NCBI GenBank assembly: GCA_017477935.1
Contig: JAFVIC010000062.1
Coordinates: 1 to 41,567 of the forward strand
Length of the DNA: 41,567 nucleotides
Origin: Akkermansia sp.
GTDB taxonomy: Bacteria > Verrucomicrobiota > Verrucomicrobiia > Verrucomicrobiales > Akkermansiaceae
Direction: 5' to 3'
In this document: positions 1-7,882 of the stretch, piece after piece
Layout: every line of letters starts with the position of its first letter
Position numbering within the stretch: the stretch's first letter is position 1
Program-made: the position numbers and the translations under genes
Notes under the pieces: generated by a model
What the model was told of the DNA's origin: nothing
Database searches by the model: none
The model's input: only the letters and a program-made list of their open reading frames with translations

Positions 1-390
1 AAGTCCCCAATGAGCCGCTGACAGGGCGGAATCAAATAGCCAAAGGCAACTGCGTCACAGTAATGTGGGGTGGGAAGGAAGCCGGAGGCGAAACACAGAC
101 AGGATGAACAAGAACCGAATACAAGGCCAAAGCGCACGAGGTGAGGCAGCTATGGATGCTTACGCCCGATACTCTCTCAAGAGTGCGCATGGTAAATTCG
201 GCTTGCACTGTGTGAAAGCTGCGTGCCTTATCCTGAGAGACCCGTTGTACTGCCGCAACAGACGGCCACGAGCGCAGCGATGCGTGAGGAAGGTACAATG
301 GGAGTCAGCAGAGGTCATAGTACCCGCCCTCAATTTCGGCGGGGAGCTCGCGAAGTGCCTTACCGTGTGCGAGTGGTAAGGAGGCAATGA
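1..390 (+). mobile_element. Group II intron fragment (5' RNA part, truncated)
   Basis: No convincing protein is encoded here. The stretch resembles the structured 5' RNA domains of a bacterial group II intron up to the start of its maturase gene. It has the purine-rich domain I style (GGAAGGAAGCCGGAGGCGAA at 76-95, then GAACAAGAACCGAATACAAG around 107-126) and the GGAGTCAGCAGAGGTCATAG stretch near 301-320 that often precedes intron maturases. An AAGGAGG site (378-384) stands just before an ATG at 387, where the maturase should start, but the next bases belong to the neighbouring minus-strand gene. The 5' end lies outside the window, and the maturase and 3' domains are missing. A 30-codon frame, 298-390, is probably intron RNA. 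The family assignment comes from recalled sequence style, not a search. Confidence 0.55.
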
Positions 391-391
391 G

Positions 392-892
392 CTATTCATC
401 ATCCTCCTCGTCCTCTTCTTCTTTGTAATTTTCAATCTTGTTCAAGATAATAACAAATGCAATCAGGCCAGCTATTGCACCTATGAGCGCGCCTAACCCC
501 GGGTTGGCGTGCTTAAATAAACTTCCTATGCCTGCTCCTATTCCCCCCAAAATGCCGACAATATGGCAGCATAGCACAAGCCTGCATACAACCCGAATCA
601 GACGGCATGTGGTAGGTAAATCCGCCAGTTCCAGCGTGGTGGACACAGATGGACTATTTGCATTATTGTTGAATCTATTCTCCGTTGTCTCATTCGGGCG
701 ATTAAATGCCTGAACGGTTTCTGCGGTCAATAAATCGAGCTTTTTCCCTAAAGGTAGCCATCTGGTATCACCTTTTTTGCATATAGGGGTATCATCATAA
801 ATGACACCTTTATCTCGTAATTGAAGGATTTCCTCAGATGAGTGCGGCCCGTTGACGTGATTACTGTCATCTGTGTAAAAATAGTCCGACAT
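392..892 (-). CDS. GYF_2 (DUF4339) domain membrane protein
   Basis: A 166-residue protein. Residues 4-50 match the GYF_2/DUF4339 pattern (YFYTDD...GPHSSEEILQLRDKGVI...DTRWLPL). In many bacterial membrane proteins this small domain is thought to bind peptides. A linker (about 55-90) leads to a hydrophobic part (about 95-150) that could form two membrane helices with a Gly-rich turn. The tail is very acidic (EEEDEEDDE). The stop codon at 392-394 abuts the group II intron fragment, so the native C-terminus may be altered by that junction. It lies 23 bases downstream of the GIY-YIG gene on the same strand and is probably co-transcribed. The function is unknown; the domain call is fairly secure. 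Confidence 0.75.
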   Translation of the reverse strand: MSDYFYTDDSNHVNGPHSSEEILQLRDKGVIYDDTPICKKGDTRWLPLGKKLDLLTAETVQAFNRPNETTENRFNNNANSPSVSTTLELADLPTTCRLIRVVCRLVLCCHIVGILGGIGAGIGSLFKHANPGLGALIGAIAGLIAFVIILNKIENYKEEEDEEDDE

Positions 893-915
893 TCTATGGC
901 TTATCGATTAAAAAA

Positions 916-1590
916 TTATATGAGTTCATACTCGCTTTGCTCGCATTCCGTGCGCAAGTCATCGAGTATTCTGCCTTTGTAACTGAAATATTTTGCTCCC
1001 TGGTAGGCTCCTGAAGTGTTGCGGCGGTCTTCCGGCATGAAGGTTCCTACAAAGGGGGAGAGCTTGTAGATGCGACCTTCATATTCCACAGAATCATCGC
1101 TTGCCACTTTGGCTTCGATTCCGGTTGGCGTGAACGTCACCAGTTCGCCAATTTTGATACCAACCATGCTGAACTTGAAGCGGCCTCGTCGAGGTGCTTT
1201 CGGCGTGTCGTCTGATGGCGAGGGAGCAGGGCTGGTAGGAAGTATGGGTTTGTTATCGCGGTACTCAAGGACTATTGCATCATCTACAGTAAGTGCAATA
1301 TCCCTGAAAATATCCAGTGCAATTTGTGGGGCGACATTGAAAAACTCACGATTCTGGCGAATTCTCAGGTCTGTTAAACGGTCAATCGTTTTGTGAACGA
1401 GCTTTTCAACCTCGTTATACTTGACCGTTTCCATGGTGGCGAAGATTTCAAAGGGCAAGGGAACCGCCGTGTTATCCAGTTCTTTGGAGCGGATATCTAC
1501 CGGACGACTGCTCTTGCCTATCTTCACCCAATCCTCTCGAAAACTTGGGTTCGTGAGGATATACACATAACCTTTTTCCTTGTTGCCCAT
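916..1590 (-). CDS. GIY-YIG nuclease family protein (T5orf172-like)
   Basis: A 224-residue protein. Residues 7-75 carry the GIY-YIG core in the T5orf172/MUG113 style: GYVYILTNPSFREDWVKIGK, then a conserved Arg-containing helix and HKTIDRL. A Pro/Ser-rich linker (about 118-135) joins a C-terminal module (about 136-224, with FSMVGIKIGELVTF and SGAYQGAKYFSYKGR) that often accompanies these nucleases in gut bacteria. Such proteins are predicted DNA endonucleases, found in mobile or defence contexts; the actual substrate is not known. A broken copy of the same 5' end lies at 2954-3001. ATG at 1590 is chosen because similarity begins at once and a candidate promoter lies just upstream. Confidence 0.8.
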   Translation of the reverse strand: MGNKEKGYVYILTNPSFREDWVKIGKSSRPVDIRSKELDNTAVPLPFEIFATMETVKYNEVEKLVHKTIDRLTDLRIRQNREFFNVAPQIALDIFRDIALTVDDAIVLEYRDNKPILPTSPAPSPSDDTPKAPRRGRFKFSMVGIKIGELVTFTPTGIEAKVASDDSVEYEGRIYKLSPFVGTFMPEDRRNTSGAYQGAKYFSYKGRILDDLRTECEQSEYELI

Positions 1591-1931
1591 AACTAACTGA
1601 TTCTATGATAGCATGATTTTTCATTTTTGCAAGTTCGTTTCGTGACGATAACCGGGTGCTGATGCGAGATTTTCCGGCGTGAAAAGTATGAGAGTCGATG
1701 GGTAGAGTTCGCTGGACTTGGAAACGGACTTGGCTTTTTTGGGGGGGACGCCGTTTTGGAGTACAAAACAACCGGTAGCTGTCCCTCTCTCAACGGGGGA
1801 GAAGTATCCCGGAGAGTTTTTTCGGGTTAAAAGTTCCAATGTTCGCGGTGCGGTGTTATCTCCAAACGAAAATAAGCGGTTCTCTTATTTTTTGTTTCGC
1901 GCTTTAAGTGAAAATAAGAAGTTGTCGCATA
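1591..1931. other. Gene-free spacer with a possible AT-rich hairpin
   Basis: About 340 bases without a gene I can support. Short minus-strand frames (1593-1839) show no recognisable family. The stretch holds the promoter of the GIY-YIG gene and an A/T hairpin (AAAATAAG at 1869-1876, CTTATTTT at 1884-1891) that could end transcription of the ankyrin gene reading towards it. AAAATAAG recurs about 40 bases further on. A seven-G run after six T lies near 1735-1748. Confidence 0.35.
1605..1632 (-). promoter_or_regulatory. Candidate promoter of the GIY-YIG gene
   Basis: On the minus strand, TTGCAA (1627-1632), a 16-base spacer and TATCAT (1605-1610) stand 14 bases before the ATG. No Shine-Dalgarno sequence is seen. 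The predicted 5' leader is only a few bases. Confidence 0.4.
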
Positions 1932-2894
1932 CTATGTAATCGCCCGGCTGCCTTTCTTGCCGCCGGCCTGAATCAGTGTGGCAATGAGTCGTTTGTGCTC
2001 CGGGTCTCGGTATTGCTGTGCCAGCGCGCAATCCAGGGGCGTACGCCCGTGCGCGTCTTCTGCATTCACCTGGGTTCCGGCCGCCAGCAGCAGCTCGGCG
2101 ATTTCCGGTTTGATACAGGTATGCAGCGCCGTCGCTCCCTCATCATTCACAGCGCACGGGTCAGCCCCGGCATCGAGCAAAGCCTTCGCCACATTGAAGT
2201 TATGCGTAAGGAAAAGAGGTGTATCACCGCAATCATCCCGGGCATTGACATCCAGCCCCAGTTCTGCATAAATGGCAACACTCTCGGCGTCTACCGCATG
2301 GTGCAGCGGGGTATGCTTTCCGATGTGAGCCGCATGAGGATTCGCCCCCGCTGCCAGCAATAGGCGTACTTCCTCTGCCGGGTGATAATTCATCAGTGCC
2401 GATTGTCCATATATGCCGATAATCGAGGCATCTGCCCCGGCGTCCAGCAAGGCGCGTAATGCCCCCCCCCGGGCAAAAAAGACAGGCGGTTCACCATAGC
2501 GGGTCAGGGTATTCACCTCCGCTCCGGCCTTCAGAAGCAAGCGAGCCATCCTCGCCGAGCGGGCTCGGTGTAAAGGGCGATTCCCATAGGAATCCAAAGC
2601 GACATCGGGGCTCATGCCTGCATTCAGAAATTGGCGTACCAGCTCGGTATCATCCGCTTCCAGAGCTTGCGACAGGCGACATTTTGCCAGTTCTTGCTCC
2701 GGCATTCCGGCACTTTGCTGCAACATTTCTACCATTTCAGCACTTACACCGAGAGCTATGGCGCTATGAATCATATCGTCATCCGCTTCCACAAATCGCA
2801 GCAGCTTGCGAACTCTCTTGTGCTGCTCGTACCGCATAGCTTTCCACAGCAGTCTTCGGTATTTTTGGTATTTGCGTCGCTGGCGACTATTCAT
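1932..2894 (-). CDS. Ankyrin repeat protein, cytoplasmic type
   Basis: A 320-residue protein without a signal peptide. After a basic N-terminus (MNSRQRRKYQKYRR) come about eight ankyrin repeats from roughly residue 75 to 315, seen as recurring LLxAGAxxN/D and GxTPLHxA signatures (for example GKHTPLHHAVDAE, LLDAGADPCAVNDEGATALH, LLLAAGTQVNAEDAHGRTPL). Ankyrin repeats bind other proteins; no catalytic domain is seen, so the partner is unknown. A homopolymer of nine G on the coding strand (2462-2470) encodes Arg-Gly-Gly and could slip, giving on/off variation. ATG at 2894 has a candidate promoter only 6 bases upstream. It is the only ankyrin protein in the window without an export signal. Confidence 0.85.
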   Translation of the reverse strand: MNSRQRRKYQKYRRLLWKAMRYEQHKRVRKLLRFVEADDDMIHSAIALGVSAEMVEMLQQSAGMPEQELAKCRLSQALEADDTELVRQFLNAGMSPDVALDSYGNRPLHRARSARMARLLLKAGAEVNTLTRYGEPPVFFARGGALRALLDAGADASIIGIYGQSALMNYHPAEEVRLLLAAGANPHAAHIGKHTPLHHAVDAESVAIYAELGLDVNARDDCGDTPLFLTHNFNVAKALLDAGADPCAVNDEGATALHTCIKPEIAELLLAAGTQVNAEDAHGRTPLDCALAQQYRDPEHKRLIATLIQAGGKKGSRAIT

Positions 2895-2900
2895 GGCGTT

Positions 2901-2930
2901 AATATATCACAGCATGGTCTGATGTTGCAA
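2901..2930 (-). promoter_or_regulatory. Candidate leaderless promoter of ankyrin gene
   Basis: TTGCAA (2925-2930), 18-base spacer, TATATT (2901-2906 on the minus strand), then 6 bases to the ATG. The transcript would start at or next to the start codon. Confidence 0.5.
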
Positions 2931-2953
2931 GTGTCTTTGCTCCGGTGAGCGCT

Positions 2954-3001
2954 TTTCACCCAGTCCTCACGAAAACTCGGGTTTGTGAGGATATGCTCAT
3001 A
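2954..3001 (-). pseudogene. Remnant of a second GIY-YIG gene
   Basis: The minus strand reads YEHILTNPSFREDWVK, nearly identical to residues 8-23 of the intact GIY-YIG protein at 916-1590 (YVYILTNPSFREDWVK). At base level, 2957-3001 matches 1525-1569 at 39 of 45 positions by my count. After the Lys codon the similarity stops and the frame runs into unrelated sequence. The rest of the domain is missing, so this is a fragment, probably left by recombination or by insertion of the ankyrin gene. Upstream minus-strand codons (DDTPDFD) continue in frame for a while, but a stop is met near 3065. Confidence 0.7.
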
Positions 3002-3128
3002 ATCAAAGTCGGGCGTATCATCGGTGCCGGGAAGGTTTGCTTCCGGCTGGCGCGGGGCAGGGGGCTACTCGTTGAAATGCTCGACAATGTTCCGTAAGTT
3101 CATCACACTAATAAGAGTGGAAATTGTA

Positions 3129-6100
3129 TTACCTGACAGCTCCATAAGCCCTGAGCGCTTGTATGATAGCATTGCGGTTGTCGCTACCGACACACATGAG
3201 CGGCGTGGCGCCCTTGTTTGTCACGGCGTTGGGGTTAGCCCCATGCTCGAGCAGCCACTTGGTGATGCTCAGGCTACCAATGGCGCAGGAATAATGTAAC
3301 GCCGTGTTGCCTTTTGTCTCAGGCAGGGTGATATCTACATCCGCACCATTGCGAATCAAGGGCAGCAGGGTGAGCAAGCGCCGCTGATAGAGTGCCGAGT
3401 CTGCATGTTTGCACTTGAGCGCAGCCATGCGGGCAATGAGCGGGTCTAGGCTTGAGCGATCGCCGGTATTTCCATGACTGATCTGCCGTTTTCCGGTGTT
3501 CCCGGAAAGCAGGCGCACACGTTGTTCGAGATAAGCTCTACTGCCATGATCTGTATCACCGGGGCGTTTTCCGGCCTTGTTGCGAATACCAATATCAGCG
3601 CCATTTCTCAATAGCTCGTCTATAATTCTCGGCATATATCTTATCCTATAGTTATCCATGTATGCCGCAGCATGGTGCAACGCTGTGTTACCTGTTACAT
3701 CACAGGCATTCACATCGACACCATCACCTAATAATAAACGAATGCAACGCAAGTTGTCCTCGACCTCATTCTCACTCTGCCAGTTAGAGCTTTTCTCTCT
3801 CAGCATTTCTGCTCCCACAGACCTGATATCAGCGCCATGTTGCTTCAGATACATCAACTTCTCATACTTCATCCGCACTGTCAAACACTTTGTAGCAGCT
3901 TCTGCTGTAGCTCCATACTTAAAAGCAAGATCCAGATTACGCCGAGACACCTCATTATCAACTTGCGATGCCTGTACTGCCGCTATCGTAGTATCTGCTC
4001 CCAATTCTAACAATCGCTCGTATATATCGGAGGGCATATCATGTCTTGCAAGTTCCTGCATCAATTCCGTAGCCTCCTCAGCCGAACAAGTGCTTTTGCA
4101 CCACTCTCTTATTTTCTGCCAATCGTTGTTAATCTGCTCAGAATCCGTATTCCAGCCGGTAATACGTTTTTTAGCAGAACTCAACCAACTCACAGACGGA
4201 GTAATGATAGACATCGCGCCGTCTTCCGACATCACTACTGAGGGTTTCTGTGCCCCACCGGTCAAATGCTGTACCAATACCTGCACCCTCCTCTGCAATT
4301 CTTCCACTGACAACGTAGCGTCAGCATTACGGTCTGTCCTTTCTTTATCCGAAATAGCCTGCATGATAGCTGATGCAAACACGCCATTTTGCCATTCACC
4401 GGACTCCAAGGCATACTCGGCGCCAGCCGCCGCCGCAATAATATTGACTCCTCGATACAAGGCGCCCATAGCAAAGAAATCCTCAATGTAACGCTTTTTC
4501 TTACGGGAGCTGTCCAGAATATCTGCCGTATTCTTCACCTTCATGCCTCGTTTCTGAATAGCTCTCACACCGGGTGGGAGCGACACGCCGGCCAGGGCTA
4601 GTTTATCCACATCAGCCTCACCAATCTGACCGGAGTGGCAGGTATCCAGCAAAAGCAAACAATACCTAGCCGGCGCCTGCTGGAGCACGCCTGCCAATTC
4701 CTGCATCGAAATACCAGTTTCCGATATTCGCTCGGAATCAAACCCGGACGGAGCAAAGCGATATTCCAACTTGTCATCCAGCACACCATGACCGGCTACA
4801 TAGAAAATCACTCGATCATTAAGTTGGCTGTCCGCTAAGAACTCACGAACTCGGGAAAGAACATCTCTCGTCACGTCCTTGTCCGTCAATACGAGTGTCC
4901 GAGTTTTATTCCCCGTTTCCCGTGCAAAGGCTGCTGCTATATCACCGGCATCTTTGGCCGCATACTGCAAATCAAGACTATCATCACTATAATCAGACAC
5001 ACCTAACGCCACGACATATATATTGGAATCCTGGGTCACCAGTTCTCGGACAACACGAAAACGCACAGTGTCGCCCCTCGTACCCGTGGAATCCACAGGG
5101 CATATCTCAATCCAATTCTGCCCCACGGCCAATGGTACTTTCAATTTGAATGTTTCTTGTCGCCCGGCAGGTACCAACAGTTCATCCATACCGGCCTGCT
5201 CTACAACTGAACCGGCCGCACGGACATCCAGACTGGTGATGGCCTTGCGTGCAGCCCGAAGAGTGACATCAAACTCCACAGATTCCTTTTTCTCCAGCAA
5301 CTGAGGTAATTTCACATCCACCACAGGAAAATGCTCAACCAACGGCGTTCCCGGCATTTTTTTTACATCATACCCCATGCTCTGTAACCAGCGTGCAGTT
5401 GTAGCGCGCAAAGCCTCCACATCATCGCTATTGCCTCCCAGTGCGGCAAGCACCTCAGCCGGTCGATTAAGCCAGGGAGCCATAGCCCCAAGACCTACGC
5501 TGAGTTTCCCCTCACCATACCCCAGGAAAGATTCGCAGCCGGGGGAGCCGGCATATCGACCATCCGGCAATACGATGGCAAATCCGCGATCCGGATCAAC
5601 ATATAATTCGGCAAGTTTTTCTGCCGACTTGTCGGAGCCAATCTGCATGATATGGTAGCACTCATTGCTCACCGGTTTGAGGAACCAGTTTTTCTCGGGG
5701 AGCCAAACAGGGCACAGAATACTGTTCTCGCTCTCTAACACATGCTCAACCGTATAGCTATAGTCATGAACATTCAGCTTCAAAACCAATGTGGTAGGAT
5801 GCATGTCGTTGGTTTCTATCACCATCACAATCTCTGCGCTATCACCACCATCTGTCTCTCTTACAAAGTGGGTACGAACATAGGGAGTAAACTCCTCTTG
5901 AACTTCTGATGACATATTGCCCTCATACTCAGTTGCTTCGCGGGTAACACACTGCTCATAGGGTAGTAAACGTCCCCCACGACGCTTCAGCAAATCGTCC
6001 CATTTGTAAAGATAGGCTTTCTCTTGTGGTGTAATCAGTCCGATAATTCCACCGGCCATCGATGAGCCTTCATCCTCATGCCCCTCACTGAAACAAAATG

Positions 6101-7331
6101 GTACATAACCGCCTGTCGCATCCCCCAGTTCCAGATGCCTCTCATTGTAGTCTGCATGCTCCAACAAATCAGCTCTATCGCCACCATCTGTTACAGGATT
6201 CGGTACCATGATACGCCTCATCCGGTTCATTACCTCTTCGGTACGTTGCCTGTTTTGCTCATATGTGCTTACTGGCTGGCGTTTGGTGCTTAATGTATCA
6301 AAATCTATAATGTACGATAGATTCTTTTCAGGTGCAGTATACCCCAGGCGATTATGAGTGCGGGTAAATACAACCTCTGTCCCGCGCGCATCGGCATCCA
6401 CATAAAAATCTCGTTCTGCACGATAATCATCACCAACAGCTGAATATACTTGCCCCAGCAAATCCACCGCTCCATACGAAGTAGATCTCCATCCGGATTG
6501 TATGTCGTCTTTGTCGGCAAGAGGTTTCAATGGCGTTTGAACTAATTGTAGCTCGCGGTACAAATCACCGGGATTATTGTGAGAATATGGTTCAATATAG
6601 CCATCCATATAATCAGGTGGAGCCAGCAATGTTTGAAAAACCCCCCTACTGGGTACCCATATATAATGTGCTATATCTTGCATATTCCAATAATGCCGTG
6701 GACCCTCTGTCGTAAATGAAAAAAGCGCATATGCCAGTTCATCTTCTCCTGCCTCACGAGTGTATACACGGCTATTTATGCATACCGGTAATGAGAAACG
6801 CCCTACTCGTCGCCCCGTGCGTGAATCCCAGGCTGTCAACATAGTAGACAGGCTGTCCATCTCACCGGAACCTTTTGTCAGAACAGCCGTGGGATGCTCG
6901 TAGATGATTTCATCTCTGCAATAGCGGAGATCATCACGAAAAAAGATACCTTCAATTTTGTCCTTTGGTAAATATGCACGCTTAAACAACTTCACATTGT
7001 CGGGGGTAGATAATATCTGGTACAAAAATTCCCGGCATTTATCCAGTCGTTTGATAGACTCATATTCGGAAATTTGAGATTCATTCCGCTTATACTGAGC
7101 TTTCGATGCATATTTTGCAAAAAGAAAATGTTCCCCCTTCAAAATCTCCAGATAATCACTCGGAGAGAGCTTTTCGCGTAGCAGTGCATTAATATCCCGC
7201 AGCTCTTTTTTCACCCAGGCTGGCAGGGGAACCTCCTCATTGTTGTAGAGGGGCGGGGCATAGGGGTCAGTTGCAGCGACCGCGCTCAAGGCAAACAAGG
7301 TGAAAATAACAGTAGTGAGAGAACGTAACAT
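3129..7331 (-). CDS. Exported caspase-family protease with C-terminal ankyrin repeats
   Basis: A 1400-residue protein. Residues 1-20 are a signal peptide (FALSAVAA). Residues about 140-620 look like a degenerate beta-propeller, ending in the LPDGRYAGSPGCESFLGY and LNRPAEVLAAL motifs typical just before bacterial caspase domains. A beta-sandwich linker follows (about 670-760). The peptidase C14 domain spans about 770-1045: YVVALGVSDY at its start, catalytic His848 in FYVAGHG and Cys898 in LLLLDTCHSG, so the dyad is intact. Residues 1100-1400 contain degenerate then clear ankyrin repeats (GNTALHHAAAY; GNTALHYSCAIG...LLEHGANPNAVTNKGATPLM). Caspase-like proteases cut after Arg/Lys or Asp; the specificity here is unknown. 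The leader implies action in the periplasm or outside the cell. It is monocistronic, with no CRISPR, gasdermin or toxin genes beside it. Confidence 0.88.
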   Translation of the reverse strand: MLRSLTTVIFTLFALSAVAATDPYAPPLYNNEEVPLPAWVKKELRDINALLREKLSPSDYLEILKGEHFLFAKYASKAQYKRNESQISEYESIKRLDKCREFLYQILSTPDNVKLFKRAYLPKDKIEGIFFRDDLRYCRDEIIYEHPTAVLTKGSGEMDSLSTMLTAWDSRTGRRVGRFSLPVCINSRVYTREAGEDELAYALFSFTTEGPRHYWNMQDIAHYIWVPSRGVFQTLLAPPDYMDGYIEPYSHNNPGDLYRELQLVQTPLKPLADKDDIQSGWRSTSYGAVDLLGQVYSAVGDDYRAERDFYVDADARGTEVVFTRTHNRLGYTAPEKNLSYIIDFDTLSTKRQPVSTYEQNRQRTEEVMNRMRRIMVPNPVTDGGDRADLLEHADYNERHLELGDATGGYVPFCFSEGHEDEGSSMAGGIIGLITPQEKAYLYKWDDLLKRRGGRLLPYEQCVTREATEYEGNMSSEVQEEFTPYVRTHFVRETDGGDSAEIVMVIETNDMHPTTLVLKLNVHDYSYTVEHVLESENSILCPVWLPEKNWFLKPVSNECYHIMQIGSDKSAEKLAELYVDPDRGFAIVLPDGRYAGSPGCESFLGYGEGKLSVGLGAMAPWLNRPAEVLAALGGNSDDVEALRATTARWLQSMGYDVKKMPGTPLVEHFPVVDVKLPQLLEKKESVEFDVTLRAARKAITSLDVRAAGSVVEQAGMDELLVPAGRQETFKLKVPLAVGQNWIEICPVDSTGTRGDTVRFRVVRELVTQDSNIYVVALGVSDYSDDSLDLQYAAKDAGDIAAAFARETGNKTRTLVLTDKDVTRDVLSRVREFLADSQLNDRVIFYVAGHGVLDDKLEYRFAPSGFDSERISETGISMQELAGVLQQAPARYCLLLLDTCHSGQIGEADVDKLALAGVSLPPGVRAIQKRGMKVKNTADILDSSRKKKRYIEDFFAMGALYRGVNIIAAAAGAEYALESGEWQNGVFASAIMQAISDKERTDRNADATLSVEELQRRVQVLVQHLTGGAQKPSVVMSEDGAMSIITPSVSWLSSAKKRITGWNTDSEQINNDWQKIREWCKSTCSAEEATELMQELARHDMPSDIYERLLELGADTTIAAVQASQVDNEVSRRNLDLAFKYGATAEAATKCLTVRMKYEKLMYLKQHGADIRSVGAEMLREKSSNWQSENEVEDNLRCIRLLLGDGVDVNACDVTGNTALHHAAAYMDNYRIRYMPRIIDELLRNGADIGIRNKAGKRPGDTDHGSRAYLEQRVRLLSGNTGKRQISHGNTGDRSSLDPLIARMAALKCKHADSALYQRRLLTLLPLIRNGADVDITLPETKGNTALHYSCAIGSLSITKWLLEHGANPNAVTNKGATPLMCVGSDNRNAIIQALRAYGAVR

Positions 7332-7394
7332 GGGTGAATACGTGTTGGTATAATTAAAAAAGCAAAATTATCATAAACTTTTATGCTGTCACAC

Positions 7395-7434
7395 AAGCTA
7401 TTTATCTGCGGCACAACAAATAAGCAAATAGCTT
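7395..7434. repeat. Inverted repeat upstream of the caspase gene
   Basis: Perfect 9-base arms AAGCTATTT (7395-7403) and AAATAGCTT (7426-7434), 22 bases apart, in the AT-rich spacer between the caspase gene start (7331) and the decayed gene. It could be an operator or a weak terminator; nothing decides which. Confidence 0.4.
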
Positions 7435-7474
7435 ATGCAACCGCACAATCAGTTTGACAGAATCATAAAAATAA

Positions 7475-7767
7475 TCAAGTAAAAAATGACGCAACGTAAT
7501 CGCCGTAGGGTGGAAAAACTAAATTCATATTCAATTTCTTGCCACCGTCAGTGTACATGCTATTGGACTTATCAGTTGTACCATATTGACCCTATTCATT
7601 CCAAGTCATTAACTCGCCCTAACCAGTAACATCGCCATAAGTTTGGCCATTACCCGAGGCATAGTTAAAGTATGATTCTAAGGTTGTGTCTGTTGTATCG
7701 ATAGTAGCTTGAGTTGCTGCAGAGGCTACGCCGGAAAGAGCCAATAACGAAAAATAGTTTTTTTCAT
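7475..7767 (-). pseudogene. Decayed gene for a short exported protein
   Basis: The ATG at 7767 starts MKK and then a seven-A tract (7758-7764). One extra A would give the leader MKKNYFSLLALSGVASA, a signal peptide of the kind common on large exported proteins of Verrucomicrobiota. As written, the frame is wrong. After the tract the open frame continues (ATQATIDTTDTTLESYFNYA...) to TAG at 7619-7621, then stays coding-like for eight codons (GELMTWNE) to another TAG at 7592-7594. It continues (GQYGTTDKSNSMYTDGGKK, LNMNLVFPPYGDYVASFFT) to a TGA at 7475-7477. One frameshift and two amber codons in an otherwise coherent frame argue for a recently dead gene. The TAGs are one change away from Trp (TGG) or Gln (CAG). 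The function is unknown. Confidence 0.65.
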
Positions 7768-7824
7768 GATTGTAAGATTTGTATATAATGATTTTGAGCA
7801 GCTCGTTGCTGTAGCCGGGAAAAG

Positions 7825-7852
7825 AAAAAGCCACCCGAAAGAGTGGCTTTTT
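7825..7852. terminator. Intrinsic terminator after the fucosidase gene
   Basis: Perfect stem AAAAAGCCAC (7825-7834) / GTGGCTTTTT (7843-7852), loop CCGAAAGA. It lies 30 bases past the fucosidase stop; the A/T flanks allow it to work on both strands. Confidence 0.85.
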
Positions 7853-7882
7853 CCCGACAATGCTAACCAAGCACGCAGCTGT

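Noticed and set aside
65..379. 104-codon frame in the left-edge intron
   Set aside because: Composition and conserved RNA-like blocks fit structured intron RNA better than a protein.
916..7331. Reading the GIY-YIG, GYF, ankyrin and caspase genes as an anti-phage island
   Set aside because: The caspase carries a signal peptide, and no sensor, toxin, CRISPR or restriction partner is adjacent, so a defence role is not supported by the sequence.
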